Origin: Saprospira grandis DSM 2844
Lineage (GTDB): Bacteria; Bacteroidota; Bacteroidia; Chitinophagales; Saprospiraceae
Assembly (NCBI RefSeq): GCF_000275825.1
Contig: NZ_JH719942.1
Location: 689,600-753,599, forward strand
Direction: 5' to 3'
Length of the DNA: 64,000 nt
The notes below the pieces were generated by a model, which did no database searches, was not told the origin of the DNA, and worked only from the letters and a program-made list of their open reading frames with translations. Positions 37,001 through 45,070 of this stretch are shown piece after piece (within the stretch, counting starts at the first letter, position 1; each line of letters begins with the position of its first letter). The position numbers and the translations under genes are program-made.

Positions 37001-38767
37001 CGGGGCCACAACCGTAAACTCCGCCGTATCATAAGCAATACAGTTACCAATTCCCGATTCATAAATTAAACGGTAACGAATATCACTGACCTCTCCTTGG
37101 TGCAAACTTGCCGGACTAAAGTTGTTGCCCGCCTGACGAACGGTCCCCGTATTCGGGCCCGTTAAGGTAATCAAGTCATGGATCCCAACAGCTGGCGTCG
37201 AATTTAAACCCACAATAGCCACATCATTACAGTAGTTCGCCTGCAAAGTAGTGTCAATCACCGGCTCCTGCGGAGCAAATAACTCAATCGCCTCATAATA
37301 GACCAAGGTGGTGACGGTGTCTAGAGTTGGATAATTTGATACATCCTGTGTGCCATTGTTGTTATTGTAATTGCCATTACCACTACTACTATTATCATAG
37401 GCCCGAGTTTCCTCCTGATACTCAATTCTCACCCAAATGGTATCTGTTCCTAAAGGAGCAGCTGCAGGATCAATCTGATAACGCTCTTGGCCCAAGTTAC
37501 TGTTGAGTATCGTTAGGCAAGAAGCAGGCTGCACATCTACATCCATTAGGTAGCCTCTTTTTATGGTCCCGCCTCTGCGGCCCGAATAAAGAGGATCCCA
37601 AGGAAAATTATCATTGTCACGCCCAAATGTAAAGGCCGTATCCAAACTACAATAAGAATAAGGCATTACCCGCCCAGGAACATCTCTAACCAAAACATTG
37701 GCGGTGGCCTGAGCCAAACAAGGCCCATTCTCTACCTCATAAGTCACCGGAAAAGTCCCAATACCAGACTGAGAAGCCAGAAAAACCTCCCCATCAATCA
37801 CATAAGTCCCATAAATCGTATCAAGCAAGCTATTATTAACAATCAAGTTCTCAAAACTAGTCGGAGTAACCGCTTGCAACTGCAAAACAGCACTATCCTC
37901 CCGGTTGGTCACCGCCGCAAAAGTTGCCCCATCAATATTATTGTTATAAATGGTGGTAATTTGAGACCTGTTCTTAGACGGACAATTAGCTGCTGTCGTT
38001 TGCATTATCGGCTGATAATCATAACGAAGCGTATAGGTTGTAGACAAATCCTGAGCCGCCACAATAGAAGTCGCCCCATTCAAACCATTTGGCACAAAAG
38101 TATAGTCCAAAGAGGTATTCGGATTGTTATCCGTAATGATATAATTGTTCGGCGGATATCCCGTAAGCGCAACGGTGTTCGAAATACTAATCGAGCCCGA
38201 CCCCAAAGAAGAAGAAGGCGCTGGCGTAACAAAAATTTCTACATCTCCCGTCGTACACATAGTGTCTGGAATAGGAGACATATTTACATCCGGATTGGTC
38301 GCCAACAACACAATGGTATCCAATGGAATCGGCGCCACCGTATAATTACTATCTACCGCATACAACACAATGGTCCCAGAAGTAATATCTGAAGGCGCCT
38401 GAAAAGTAATGGTTCCAGAATAATTGCCCACCGCCCCCTGACGAGTCGGCTGCCCAATAAGACTATCCGTAGTATACCCCCCAAAGGGCGGACTCAAATG
38501 CGTCGCAGTTTGCCAAGCCAGAACATGAGACCAATATACCGTATCTGTAGTGGGCAATGTTTTCACCAAGCGCTGCCGGCCCCCCTTTACCGATAAAAAA
38601 AAGAAGTCAGGATGCTCCGAATATCCACTGTAGTTAATTCTTACATCATGCGTCGGACAAGCTTCTTGTATAGCCGAACTAACAGCTAAGTTCGTTATCG
38701 TTGTCACTTTCTGCCCCCAAAGACCAAAACTCAAACTCAGCAATAAAAGGGTAAATATGTTCTTCAT
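34040..38767 (-). CDS. Giant T9SS surface protein, paralogue B
   Basis: A 1575-residue secreted protein with the same architecture as the 28857-33710 product: signal peptide (LLLLSLSFGLWGQ), Ig-like repeats with YCANDTLGILTGSPAGGVFF, an intact PKD domain (VTWDFGDGTIRSG ... VYPQEGVYTASLFVENNSYC near residue 1080), a jelly roll (GWVYSPCIDMTALERPMM ... VAFDNIWIGNRSRN), the Cys-less Omp28-like part (VLLEHFSNSGLNNFDYVNQH) and a sorting domain (LYPNPSSEFFNLQL to VQRKMVLVR). Tandem same-strand order and close similarity point to duplication. Whether the two are co-expressed is unclear; E12 lies between. Function in adhesion or surface binding is inference. Confidence 0.86.
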   Translation of the reverse strand: MKNIFTLLLLSLSFGLWGQKVTTITNLAVSSAIQEACPTHDVRINYSGYSEHPDFFFLSVKGGRQRLVKTLPTTDTVYWSHVLAWQTATHLSPPFGGYTTDSLIGQPTRQGAVGNYSGTITFQAPSDITSGTIVLYAVDSNYTVAPIPLDTIVLLATNPDVNMSPIPDTMCTTGDVEIFVTPAPSSSLGSGSISISNTVALTGYPPNNYIITDNNPNTSLDYTFVPNGLNGATSIVAAQDLSTTYTLRYDYQPIMQTTAANCPSKNRSQITTIYNNNIDGATFAAVTNREDSAVLQLQAVTPTSFENLIVNNSLLDTIYGTYVIDGEVFLASQSGIGTFPVTYEVENGPCLAQATANVLVRDVPGRVMPYSYCSLDTAFTFGRDNDNFPWDPLYSGRRGGTIKRGYLMDVDVQPASCLTILNSNLGQERYQIDPAAAPLGTDTIWVRIEYQEETRAYDNSSSGNGNYNNNNGTQDVSNYPTLDTVTTLVYYEAIELFAPQEPVIDTTLQANYCNDVAIVGLNSTPAVGIHDLITLTGPNTGTVRQAGNNFSPASLHQGEVSDIRYRLIYESGIGNCIAYDTAEFTVVAPISLAFIGRNSANQGNGNNTYCYNDPSNQLLTAPAPTIYDHPDSLQPGEGSFTGQGIQGFGPIFNPQAATPGTFNIRYTYVNQYGCKSFIDSAFTVDPGPNPILSSDQLGDTYCANDTLGILTGSPAGGVFFGPTIQNPQDSAFQPNIIYAPPTPNTAGMVDFEYRYTDPNTGCSDTTYLTITINPLPQPSLTVSDYFFCESDQPVSLNGLPAGGVFYYYNTTDTLYDATYYPNPNYPTLLSSTRVDTVVYELEELGCVNRTEAVLTTYPNPVFGFSTVDGGGDTTTHVCLGQDTLFFFPYLTAGNVLNYDGPGVLNNTDFLLPQVAGVGAHNIRAIYEDSTNFPAVCRDTASAEFYVHSQPNVNFSSIDGCGTQDAVLFPDNAQLGLTGTIPGTTTLYDSISQVTWDFGDGTIRSGIFDLSDNTIDTVHYVYPQEGVYTASLFVENNSYCSDSAELRILVLPAIQPTDSLPYFQDFEADAGGWIEEAESANTSSNLWEWGTSNANVIASGHGNTWITGLNRAYTSGGEDGWVYSPCIDMTALERPMMSLDLYYETDPGNDGAVIEYFDQDVNKWLPLGEQGRGIEWYNYNVVAGRPGVQSLAPRGWSGDSDGWQDARYKLDDLMHYTNLRLRIAFGAIGVVQGLDGVAFDNIWIGNRSRNVLLEHFSNSGLNNFDYVNQHVYNLMYRTPVIYDAVMLQYQTSFPNANDRFNLFNVDDPSTRVIKYGISQAGKALIDGQRFSATSNSQDLQMVDFEEDMLRSPKFNISIDTFVSYAGNTLEVAVTLTALEDLPLGDYDLHIAILEDSLTYFSGEYTHSVMRKMLPAADGSRYSRAFAVGDQEHIRYTWNYPNDFDFNEASVVAFIQEETATSKEVFQATSSRDITIYLDSLGTSTFEAAQAAAAPFQNLKLYPNPSSEFFNLQLAELPQQAHSWQVTDLQGRIFEEGSWEPGQESLQLWARDWPAGVYIFAIQGQGFQVQRKMVLVR

Positions 38768-38887
38768 AGTGTTGCATTTTCTATTCTAATTCTCATCGCC
38801 CCTCAGCCAAGGGTGCCCGCTATCAAACGTTAAAACGATTTTAAGCTTTTCTTCGGCTACTCTCTCCCCTCTTTTTTATTTTTTTTT

Positions 38888-39030
38888 GGGGCTGCCCCGC
38901 CCTGCGGGCGGGTCGGGCTCTGTCGCAGCTCGCTGTTCGCTCGGCCCTGCGGCAGCAAAGCTGCCTTGGTCTGCCGCTTCGCGGCACTGCTTTCCATCCC
39001 TCAGCCAGTCGCTTCGCTCCTCTATACGCA
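38888..39030 (+). repeat. Dispersed structured element E13 (subfamily A)
   Basis: T-run then GGGGCTGCCCC; first stem GCCC/TGC/GGGC; core GCTCGCTGTTCGCTCGG; second stem GGCAGC/AAA/GCTGCC; third TGCCGC/TTC/GCGGCA; tail CCATCCCTCAGCC. Head faces the start of paralogue B, 121 bases away. The remaining parts of 38768-39200 are AT-rich without a gene. Confidence 0.87.
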
Positions 39031-39141
39031 GACAAAATAAGCCGCTTTTCCAAACTGTCTAAAAATAGCGTTTTTCAATTGCTAAAAAAAGACTAAATAC
39101 CCCTAAATCTTCTTTTACCCCTAATTGTCTACGTTTTGTCT

Positions 39142-39175
39142 AAAAAAAAAGAGCGGCCCAATTAGACCGCTCTTC
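39142..39175 (-). terminator. Terminator of imelysin gene
   Basis: On the minus strand, AAGAGCGG and CCGCTCTT arms with a partly paired loop, followed by nine T. Confidence 0.8.
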
Positions 39176-39200
39176 TTCATATACTATTAGGAGCTCTCCC

Positions 39201-40406
39201 CTACTCTGGTAGCTCTGTGCTAATCGTAAAGCCTAAAGCCACCGCCGCATCAGCCAATAAATCACCCTGCTCCTGCAAGGCCGTAATAGCCTGAAAAACA
39301 GGACCATTATCACCTACATTTTCCTGCGTGACGTATTTGTCAAATGGACTGGGAATCGCATTGACTTTGTCCATAACTTCTTCCATAGCGGTCTCTAAAT
39401 TAGCCGCTTTCTGCTCGTCCAAATTACGCAATAAAGCCAAAATAGAATGCTCTTGGTCCCCAATAATTTGACCGTTCACATCCTCATAAGTCCCAGTCAA
39501 TACATTGTTGATCCCCAAAGCATTGGTCACAATGTCTCTATCCGTATTGTCTGAAAAACAAGAATGCTCATCCTCCTGCGGATTATCCGCCGGATTGGCC
39601 TCTAGAGCCACAAACATCCGCTCTCCAGCCAATTCTGACTTGGACAAGATAGCCGCCCCACTCAAAATTTTGGCCAAGGCTACATCATCTTGCATGGCCT
39701 CAAAAGTGACCCGATAACTCGCTCCAACAGCCCAAGCTGCCTTCAGCTCTGCCAATTGTTCTACCAACAACTCAGTAGTTGCCTGCAAATACTGAACACG
39801 ACGCTGCGCAAAAATATCACCCGCAAAATCCGTATGGCTGCGGTCTCCGCCCTGCCCCGGATTTACATTGACGTCTATATCGTCTTGACCCCAAAGCAAA
39901 AATTCAATCGCATGATACCCAATGCTGATGTTCTTCTCGCCTCCCTGCTCATTCAAACTAGCCAATAGGGCCTTGCTCAAAATAGGATAACTGGCCGTAT
40001 CATAGATAATGCCGCCATTTACAATATTTCCAGAAGCATCCTCTACATAATCAATGTAGTTTTCATCCAATGGCCAAGCATTCAAATCACCCTCTGGCCC
40101 ATCAGCATCATCAATAGGACCATCATAAAAACGGAAGGCCTCCGTTTGGCCATAAGGCTCTCGAGCCGCTTTCCAAGCCGTTTTGGCCGCTTCTAAAGTA
40201 GTAGCAGAAGGTCCAGCTACCAAATTGTTAATGGCAGTCTGCAATTCCTGAGCCTTCAAATGACTGTCGCTATAAGAAGCATAAACAATCTCGCAGTAGT
40301 TGCTCACTACCTCATCTTTCAAACCATCATTGGGGTCTTCATCTTTCTTACAAGCCGTTAGGCTCAATGCGCCCAAGGCTAGCGCTAAGGTCCACTTTTT
40401 CATCAT
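39201..40406 (-). CDS. Imelysin-family lipoprotein (peptidase M75)
   Basis: A 401-residue protein started at the ATG pair 40403-40406, which gives MKKWTLALALGALSLTAC with a lipobox; the longer open frame upstream overlaps the promoter. The imelysin GxHxxE motif is GYHAIEFLLWGQD. Family members (ICMP, EfeO-like, IrpA) are surface or periplasmic proteins linked to iron uptake; proteolysis is doubtful for most. In Bacteroidota such genes are commonly iron-responsive, and a 19-bp palindrome sits at the likely transcription start here. Single transcription unit. Confidence 0.9.
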   Translation of the reverse strand: MMKKWTLALALGALSLTACKKDEDPNDGLKDEVVSNYCEIVYASYSDSHLKAQELQTAINNLVAGPSATTLEAAKTAWKAAREPYGQTEAFRFYDGPIDDADGPEGDLNAWPLDENYIDYVEDASGNIVNGGIIYDTASYPILSKALLASLNEQGGEKNISIGYHAIEFLLWGQDDIDVNVNPGQGGDRSHTDFAGDIFAQRRVQYLQATTELLVEQLAELKAAWAVGASYRVTFEAMQDDVALAKILSGAAILSKSELAGERMFVALEANPADNPQEDEHSCFSDNTDRDIVTNALGINNVLTGTYEDVNGQIIGDQEHSILALLRNLDEQKAANLETAMEEVMDKVNAIPSPFDKYVTQENVGDNGPVFQAITALQEQGDLLADAAVALGFTISTELPE

Positions 40407-40423
40407 TATTAGTTTATTAAGAT

Positions 40424-40442
40424 TTAATCTAATTAAGATTAA
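40424..40442 (-). promoter_or_regulatory. Candidate operator, 19-bp palindrome
   Basis: TTAATCT-AATTA-AGATTAA between the candidate -7 element and the imelysin start codon. Position and size would suit a repressor such as Fur, but the sequence is not a known Fur consensus. Confidence 0.4.
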
Positions 40443-40445
40443 GCG

Positions 40446-40473
40446 CAAAGATAGTAGCATTAACCTAAGCAAA
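40446..40473 (-). promoter_or_regulatory. Candidate promoter of imelysin gene
   Basis: Minus strand TTTG (40470-40473), 16-base spacer, TATCTTTG (40446-40453). The -7 element matches TAnnTTTG exactly; the spacer is slightly short. Start codon 39 bases downstream. Confidence 0.55.
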
Positions 40474-40584
40474 AAATATTTTGACCGTTATTTTAAAGTC
40501 TTCTTAAATTTAAGCCAACTGCCAACCTTATCACAGAAAATGATGGCTATTTTTTGTTCCTTAAGCCTAAAAGAAAAATAACTT

Positions 40585-40863
40585 ATGTCTGATCCTACCA
40601 ATAATAAACCCCAGCCTTTGGTCCGCGATTTACTCGCTCTAGACCGCACCCACCTCGCCAATGAGCGCACCGCACTTTCTTTTATGCGCACAGCGCTTTA
40701 TATGGTGGTTACGGGCTTTGCCATTATCAATTTTTATCCCGATAAACTGAGCTCTCATTATACGGCCTATGCGCTTTTTGCCTTGGGTTTAGTCATTTTC
40801 TTCTTGGGTATTTTTCGATATTTCCAGATGAAAGCCAAAATTTTGGACCACTATAAGGAGTAG
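40585..40863 (+). CDS. DUF202 (YidH-like) small membrane protein
   Basis: A 92-residue protein. The DUF202 hallmark is RDLLALDRTHLANERTALSFMRTA before the first membrane segment, split here as DRTHLANERTALSFMRTAL. Two TM segments follow (YMVVTGFAIINFY; YALFALGLVIFFLGIFRYF). Function of the family is unknown; related domains occur in vacuolar transporter chaperones. Single gene, divergent from the imelysin gene, ending at a palindromic terminator. Confidence 0.88.
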   Translation: MSDPTNNKPQPLVRDLLALDRTHLANERTALSFMRTALYMVVTGFAIINFYPDKLSSHYTAYALFALGLVIFFLGIFRYFQMKAKILDHYKE

Positions 40864-40870
40864 GGTCCTG

Positions 40871-41026
40871 TAGGCGGCGAAGCCGCCGCAAAGGCGCGCA
40901 GCGCCGCGGCTGAGGGATGGAAAGTGGGGCGGCGAAGCCGCAGACCAAGGCGGCTTGCCGCCTCAGGGCCGAGCAGACCTGCGAGCCACGACACAGCCCG
41001 ACCCGACCGAAGGAAGGGGCAGCCCC
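40871..41026 (-). repeat. Dispersed structured element E14 (subfamily A)
   Basis: Minus-strand head GGGGCTGCCCC starts 8 bases from the terminator palindrome. Core GCTCGCAGGTCTGCTCGG; second stem GGCGGC/AA/GCCGCC; GGTCTGC with GGC/TTC/GCC; tail CCATCCCTCAGCC; trailing hairpin GGCGGC/TTC/GCCGCC ends next to the DUF202 stop. Confidence 0.87.
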
Positions 41027-41033
41027 AAAATAA

Positions 41034-41069
41034 AAACCGCTAACTTCTAGATCTAGAAATTAGCGGTTT
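41034..41069. terminator. Bidirectional terminator, near-perfect 36-bp palindrome
   Basis: AAACCGCTAA at one end and TTAGCGGTTT at the other, with inner palindrome TTCTAGATCTAGAA, between convergent genes at 40863 and 41094. Confidence 0.8.
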
Positions 41070-41093
41070 GCTGTTTCTTATAGGGGGCTGCTC

Positions 41094-41354
41094 TTACTCC
41101 AAATAACGTTGATCATTGCCCGAGCGAGAGCGAATAGCCGCCCCTGCTGCGATGCCACCGCCCAATAACAAATAGCCCGCAAAACCACCGGTAGCAATGG
41201 CCGCCAATAGGCAAACGGCAAAACCAATCCCCTCTACTGCTAGGCCCAATTTGCCTCTAAACCGGTATTCTGCGGCCGCTTTGAGGGGAATGAGCGAAAA
41301 ATAGCCGACCACTGCGGCCATGGTCCAGAAAATAATACTTCCAATCAAAAACAT
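41094..41354 (-). CDS. Small membrane protein, unknown
   Basis: An 86-residue protein with two or three hydrophobic segments: FLIGSIIFWTMAAVVGYFSL, GFAVCLLAAIATGGFAGYLL and a Gly/Ala-rich stretch (GGGIAAGAAIRSRSG). Charged residues between them (AEYRFRGK). No family recognised. It starts 22 bases after the M43 protease stop on the same strand, so they may share a transcript. Confidence 0.6.
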   Translation of the reverse strand: MFLIGSIIFWTMAAVVGYFSLIPLKAAAEYRFRGKLGLAVEGIGFAVCLLAAIATGGFAGYLLLGGGIAAGAAIRSRSGNDQRYLE

Positions 41355-41376
41355 ATCTCTTATTTTAAATGAGTTC

Positions 41377-42972
41377 TTACTTAATGATAAATAATTTGCC
41401 TTGAGTTTCGCCTGTTTTGCTCCGAAACTGCAAAAAATAACTGCCGCTGGCCCAATTTGTAGGCAATTGCAACTGATAGCGGCCCGCGCCAGCTTGCAAC
41501 TGAGCGCTTTGTTCCCAGATCAACTGTCCTTGGGCATTAAAAATTCGCCATTGGCCCATTTTTTCTCCCCCTAGGGTCCATAAAATTTGCAAAGGCTGCC
41601 CCTGCGGCAAAGGATTGGGCCCCAGTTGAAAGTCTGATAAAACGGGCATATCCAAATCGCTTAGGGCCGTGGGCGAGTTGGTATTAAACTGTTGTGTGGG
41701 ACCATATCCCGCACAAAAATAGTTGTAGGTTAAGGGCATTACTCGCCAGCTGTAAGGGAACATATTGGGACGAGGCGACAAAATGCGGTTGCTTTGAAAA
41801 AAGGTATCGGCCACAACCACTTCTTCAATAACTTGGCCCCCTCCTATGGGCTCTTTGTAGAGTTGAAAAAGGTAGTGCGTTGCACCAGCGGTGGCATTCC
41901 ACTGAAAAAGCGGGTATTCGGCGGGAATAATGGCATTTTGGCTAGGGCTGAGCAAAGTACTCAAATTGCTAAAGCTATCTAGGCTGCTAGGCTGCCCGAT
42001 CCAATGCCCTCTCTCCGTCAATAAAAAGGCATTCATGGCCTGAATTTGCTCCTGAGAAAAACCGACCTGGCAGCTACTCAGGGCGTAAGACATAATATAC
42101 CAGCCATCACTTAGAAAAGCTACGCTATCGGGATCTAGCTGATAAATTGTGCTGGCGGCATTGGTCGAATTACAGCCCCAACGATAGGCCAGATAATCGG
42201 CTGGGGTATCACAAAAGCCATCGGCGGCAATACCACAGTTGGCATTGGGGCCAGTTCTGGGCACCTTTTCGACCAAAAGGGTGTCGATAATTAGGGTATC
42301 GGGATAGGGTTGGTCCTTAAAATCAGTGTAGTTAATAGTTACTTGCGTAGGAGCTGGCTGCGAAAAACTAGTCTGCGGGCTGCCATTCCAGCTTTGGCCC
42401 CCTTCCCAGCCAATAAAGGTATGCGGCAAGCCCAAAGCATGGCCCAACTCATGGGCAAAGGTGTGTCCCGTCAAGCAACTATTGCTCATGGCCACCCCGG
42501 CATAAGGGAGGTTGTAGCCGCAATTTCCGGCAGCTGCAGAAGCCACAAAATAGACATTCAGGCTGCTATCTCTATTATATTGCAGCATCTTTTGGCCGCC
42601 CTGCGAAACCGAATCATGCACATAAAAGTCGGTATCATAAATCTTGCTAATGGGGGGCTCTACATAAAACTGGATGCCCGTGGCTGCAAAATCGGTATTG
42701 AGCTGGCAGACCGACTGCAAAATCTGGTCGATGGGAATACTGCCCGTGCTATCATCCTTAAATACCTGATGAATTGTTAGCCCAATATATTGGGTACTAT
42801 TGGATTTGGCCGCCAAGAGGGGAGCGTATTGGCTGGGATTGGCCTGATAATTCTTTAGCCAGGCCGACTTATGCGAGGGGCTGCCACAAGACAACCACTC
42901 AAAGGGTTCTTGGGCCAACAAATAGCTGCTCAGCAAAAGTAGGGGGAGGGATAATAAGGTTCTTAGCATCAT
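41377..42972 (-). CDS. Secreted M43 (pappalysin-type) metalloprotease with T9SS domain
   Basis: A 531-residue protease. Signal peptide (LLLSSYLLAQ). The zinc site is FAHELGHALGLPHTF, i.e. HExxHxxGxxH, and the Met-turn is near YIMSYALSSC; cysteines around GCNSTN and CGIAADGFCD match the M43 family. After the catalytic domain a short fibronectin-like segment (YPLFQWNATAGATHYLFQLY) precedes a T9SS sorting domain (LGPNPLPQGQPLQILW to ETQGKLFIIK). Exported degradative enzyme, consistent with a protein-eating lifestyle. Confidence 0.92.
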   Translation of the reverse strand: MMLRTLLSLPLLLLSSYLLAQEPFEWLSCGSPSHKSAWLKNYQANPSQYAPLLAAKSNSTQYIGLTIHQVFKDDSTGSIPIDQILQSVCQLNTDFAATGIQFYVEPPISKIYDTDFYVHDSVSQGGQKMLQYNRDSSLNVYFVASAAAGNCGYNLPYAGVAMSNSCLTGHTFAHELGHALGLPHTFIGWEGGQSWNGSPQTSFSQPAPTQVTINYTDFKDQPYPDTLIIDTLLVEKVPRTGPNANCGIAADGFCDTPADYLAYRWGCNSTNAASTIYQLDPDSVAFLSDGWYIMSYALSSCQVGFSQEQIQAMNAFLLTERGHWIGQPSSLDSFSNLSTLLSPSQNAIIPAEYPLFQWNATAGATHYLFQLYKEPIGGGQVIEEVVVADTFFQSNRILSPRPNMFPYSWRVMPLTYNYFCAGYGPTQQFNTNSPTALSDLDMPVLSDFQLGPNPLPQGQPLQILWTLGGEKMGQWRIFNAQGQLIWEQSAQLQAGAGRYQLQLPTNWASGSYFLQFRSKTGETQGKLFIIK

Positions 42973-43032
42973 CTTTTTTTTGAAAAGATAAGCTTCTTTT
43001 TGCTGAACTCATTGATATCTAAACAGTTTTCT

Positions 43033-43174
43033 GGGGCCTCCGCCTCGCTACGCTCCTCGGCGCTACGCTTTGGGGCTCGCTGTTCGCTCGGCCCTGCGGC
43101 GGCTTTGCCGCCTGGGTCTGGCCCAAGGGCCCCCCCGCCGCATCGCTAGGCCAGAGGCGGCAAAGCCGCCTCTT
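43033..43174 (+). repeat. Dispersed structured element E15 (subfamily B)
   Basis: Head GGGGCCTCC 61 bases upstream of the protease start, pointing at it. Core GCTCGCTGTTCGCTCGG; second stem GGCGGC/TTT/GCCGCC; GGTCTGGCCC with GGGCC partner; tail GCATCGCTAGGCC; final hairpin AGGCGGC/AAA/GCCGCCT. Confidence 0.87.
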
Positions 43175-43180
43175 CTACCC

Positions 43181-43495
43181 CTAAAGCTCTTCTAGCGGCT
43201 CCCAAATATATTTTTCAAAATTTTGGATTTGGTCCTCTATTATTTCTAGCCCTTCTGCCTCTAAAAGGGCCTGCATCGTTTGGCCGCCAAAATGCAGCTT
43301 GCCCGTCAATCGGCCCAAGCGGTTCACCACTCTATGGGCGGGCACATCTGCTGGGCATTTATTTAGGGCATAGCCCACCTGCCGAGCCGCCCCAGTTTTT
43401 TCTAAGGCGGCGGCAATTCGGCCATAAGTACAAAGCTTTCCTTTGGGAATTTGGCGAACCAGCTCATAGATCGCCTCATAAAAATCACTAGCCAT
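43181..43495 (-). CDS. Alkyltransferase-like protein (ATL), MGMT fold without the cysteine
   Basis: A 104-residue protein matching the DNA-binding domain of O6-alkylguanine methyltransferases: helix-turn-helix with TYGRIA and ARQVGYAL, then the active-site motif. Where repair enzymes have PCHRV, this has P52-A53-H54-R55-VV, so the acceptor cysteine is alanine. ATL proteins bind alkylated guanine and hand it to nucleotide excision repair. Length fits ATLs. It starts 14 bases past the stop of the upstream LRR gene on the same strand. Confidence 0.9.
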   Translation of the reverse strand: MASDFYEAIYELVRQIPKGKLCTYGRIAAALEKTGAARQVGYALNKCPADVPAHRVVNRLGRLTGKLHFGGQTMQALLEAEGLEIIEDQIQNFEKYIWEPLEEL

Positions 43496-43509
43496 CTTTT
43501 GGGCCCAAG

Positions 43510-44628
43510 TTAAGCGTTATTGTTGAGCCAAACAATCAGTTCTGGATCAATATCTTTTTGCCGCAAGGGATTTTCCTGGTAGTTCAAACTGCGCAACTCT
43601 TGCAAATCCATAATGCTTATGGGCAGGGCCGATAACTGATTATTTTCTACACGCACGGTTTTTAATTGCTGAAGCAAGCCAATTGTAGCTGGCAATTTGG
43701 CCAAATTATTTCCCCGAATCGATAACTCACTCAACTGCCCCCAATTTTTTATTGTCGGAAGCTTTTCCAATTCATTATCATCCAACTGAAGTAGTTGCAG
43801 CAAAGGCAGACGCGCCAAAGTAAAAGGCAGGCGCTTTAAGCGGTTCTGACTCAAATCTAAATGCCGTAATCTTTGTAAAGAAGCAATTCTAGAAGGTAGC
43901 CGCTCCAATTTATTATTTCGCAAACTCAACTCCTGCAACTGACAACAATGCCCAATACTTTTAGGCAACTGCTCTAATTGGCTATGCTCAACGACTAGCT
44001 TGCGCAAACTAGACAACTGACCAATCTCTTCGGGCAAATACATAAGCGGCGAAGCCACAATCTGCAATTCTTCCAACTGCCGCAACTGCCCAATACTTTT
44101 AGGCAAATACAAAAGCTCTAACTGCCCCAAATGCAAACAACGAAGGCTCTTCAACTGTCCAATCTCCTCAGGCAACTCTTCCAGCAAACTCATCTGTATG
44201 CTCAACTCTTCCAGTTGATGCAATTGCCCAATACTAAGCGGCAAACGCTTGGCTCGGCTATGAAATATACTCAGCTTTTTAAGCTGCCGCAAACGACCCA
44301 ATACTTCCGGTATCTGATATAAAGACCGCTGCCGAATAAATAAATGCTCTAAGGAAAATAATTGCTGTATCTCTTTGCCCCCCATTTGCTTGATCCGCTG
44401 CCCACAACTAGCTACATATAGCTCTTTTAAGCCTTCTAGCTCTTGAAACATCGGAATCTCCAAACTCTTAATCCAGCTCAAGGCCAACTCTATATTCGCC
44501 CGATCCGCAGACTGAAATAACTGCCAAATCTGCTCCTTAAATGGATGCTCCTGCTGCTTTTGCTCTTCTTGGACCAGCATGTACCGGCTGTAGTAATATT
44601 TTTCTGTTGCTGCTCTTGCCATAGCCAT
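43510..44628 (-). CDS. Leucine-rich repeat protein
   Basis: A 372-residue protein without a signal peptide. After about 60 residues (helical, Gln/Glu-rich) come some twelve 23-residue LRRs, e.g. LEELQIVASPLMYLPEEIGQ and LRHLDLSQNRLKRLPFTLAR, ending RSLNYQENPLRQKDIDPELI. Same repeat class as the protein at 5133-5897. Protein-interaction scaffold; partner unknown. Upstream is a 440-base AT-rich gap; downstream the ATL gene follows closely. Confidence 0.87.
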   Translation of the reverse strand: MAMARAATEKYYYSRYMLVQEEQKQQEHPFKEQIWQLFQSADRANIELALSWIKSLEIPMFQELEGLKELYVASCGQRIKQMGGKEIQQLFSLEHLFIRQRSLYQIPEVLGRLRQLKKLSIFHSRAKRLPLSIGQLHQLEELSIQMSLLEELPEEIGQLKSLRCLHLGQLELLYLPKSIGQLRQLEELQIVASPLMYLPEEIGQLSSLRKLVVEHSQLEQLPKSIGHCCQLQELSLRNNKLERLPSRIASLQRLRHLDLSQNRLKRLPFTLARLPLLQLLQLDDNELEKLPTIKNWGQLSELSIRGNNLAKLPATIGLLQQLKTVRVENNQLSALPISIMDLQELRSLNYQENPLRQKDIDPELIVWLNNNA

Positions 44629-45070
44629 ACAATTTTTATAAAATGAGGGGAAATCAATGCCTATACATAAAATTAACCGCCCACAAGAGCTTTAAAGGTG
44701 TAATGCATCACATAATCAATAATAAACAAATTAAATTTCAACAAACTTAAGATGCATAGAATATGAAAATGTCACAAAAAGTCTTTTATTTTTAAAAACT
44801 TAAGACAGCTATCTTTTTGATCGCCCAAGTTGTTACGACAAAAGATACTATAAGGTTTTTACCCCCCTTTATTTACACTGTTTTTTGGCCACAGCCTCAG
44901 CTAAGTCAGATTCCCGCCCATTTCCCAGAAGTTTGTTGGGCAATTCTCTTTAATTTTTTTTAAAATACATTATTTTAAGCGCCCAATAAAGCGATTTTGC
45001 AATCAATCATTTGGGCAATAAACAGGCAGGCCACCCCTAGCCTTTTTTTATGCCCAATAATAGCCCGTTA
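44629..45070. other. AT-rich divergent intergenic region
   Basis: No gene or dispersed element. It holds the promoters of the LRR gene (-) and NhaC gene (+). GTTGTTACGACAA at 44829-44841 repeats a motif in front of trxA. Several T-runs are present but no clear TAnnTTTG with correct spacing. Confidence 0.5.
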
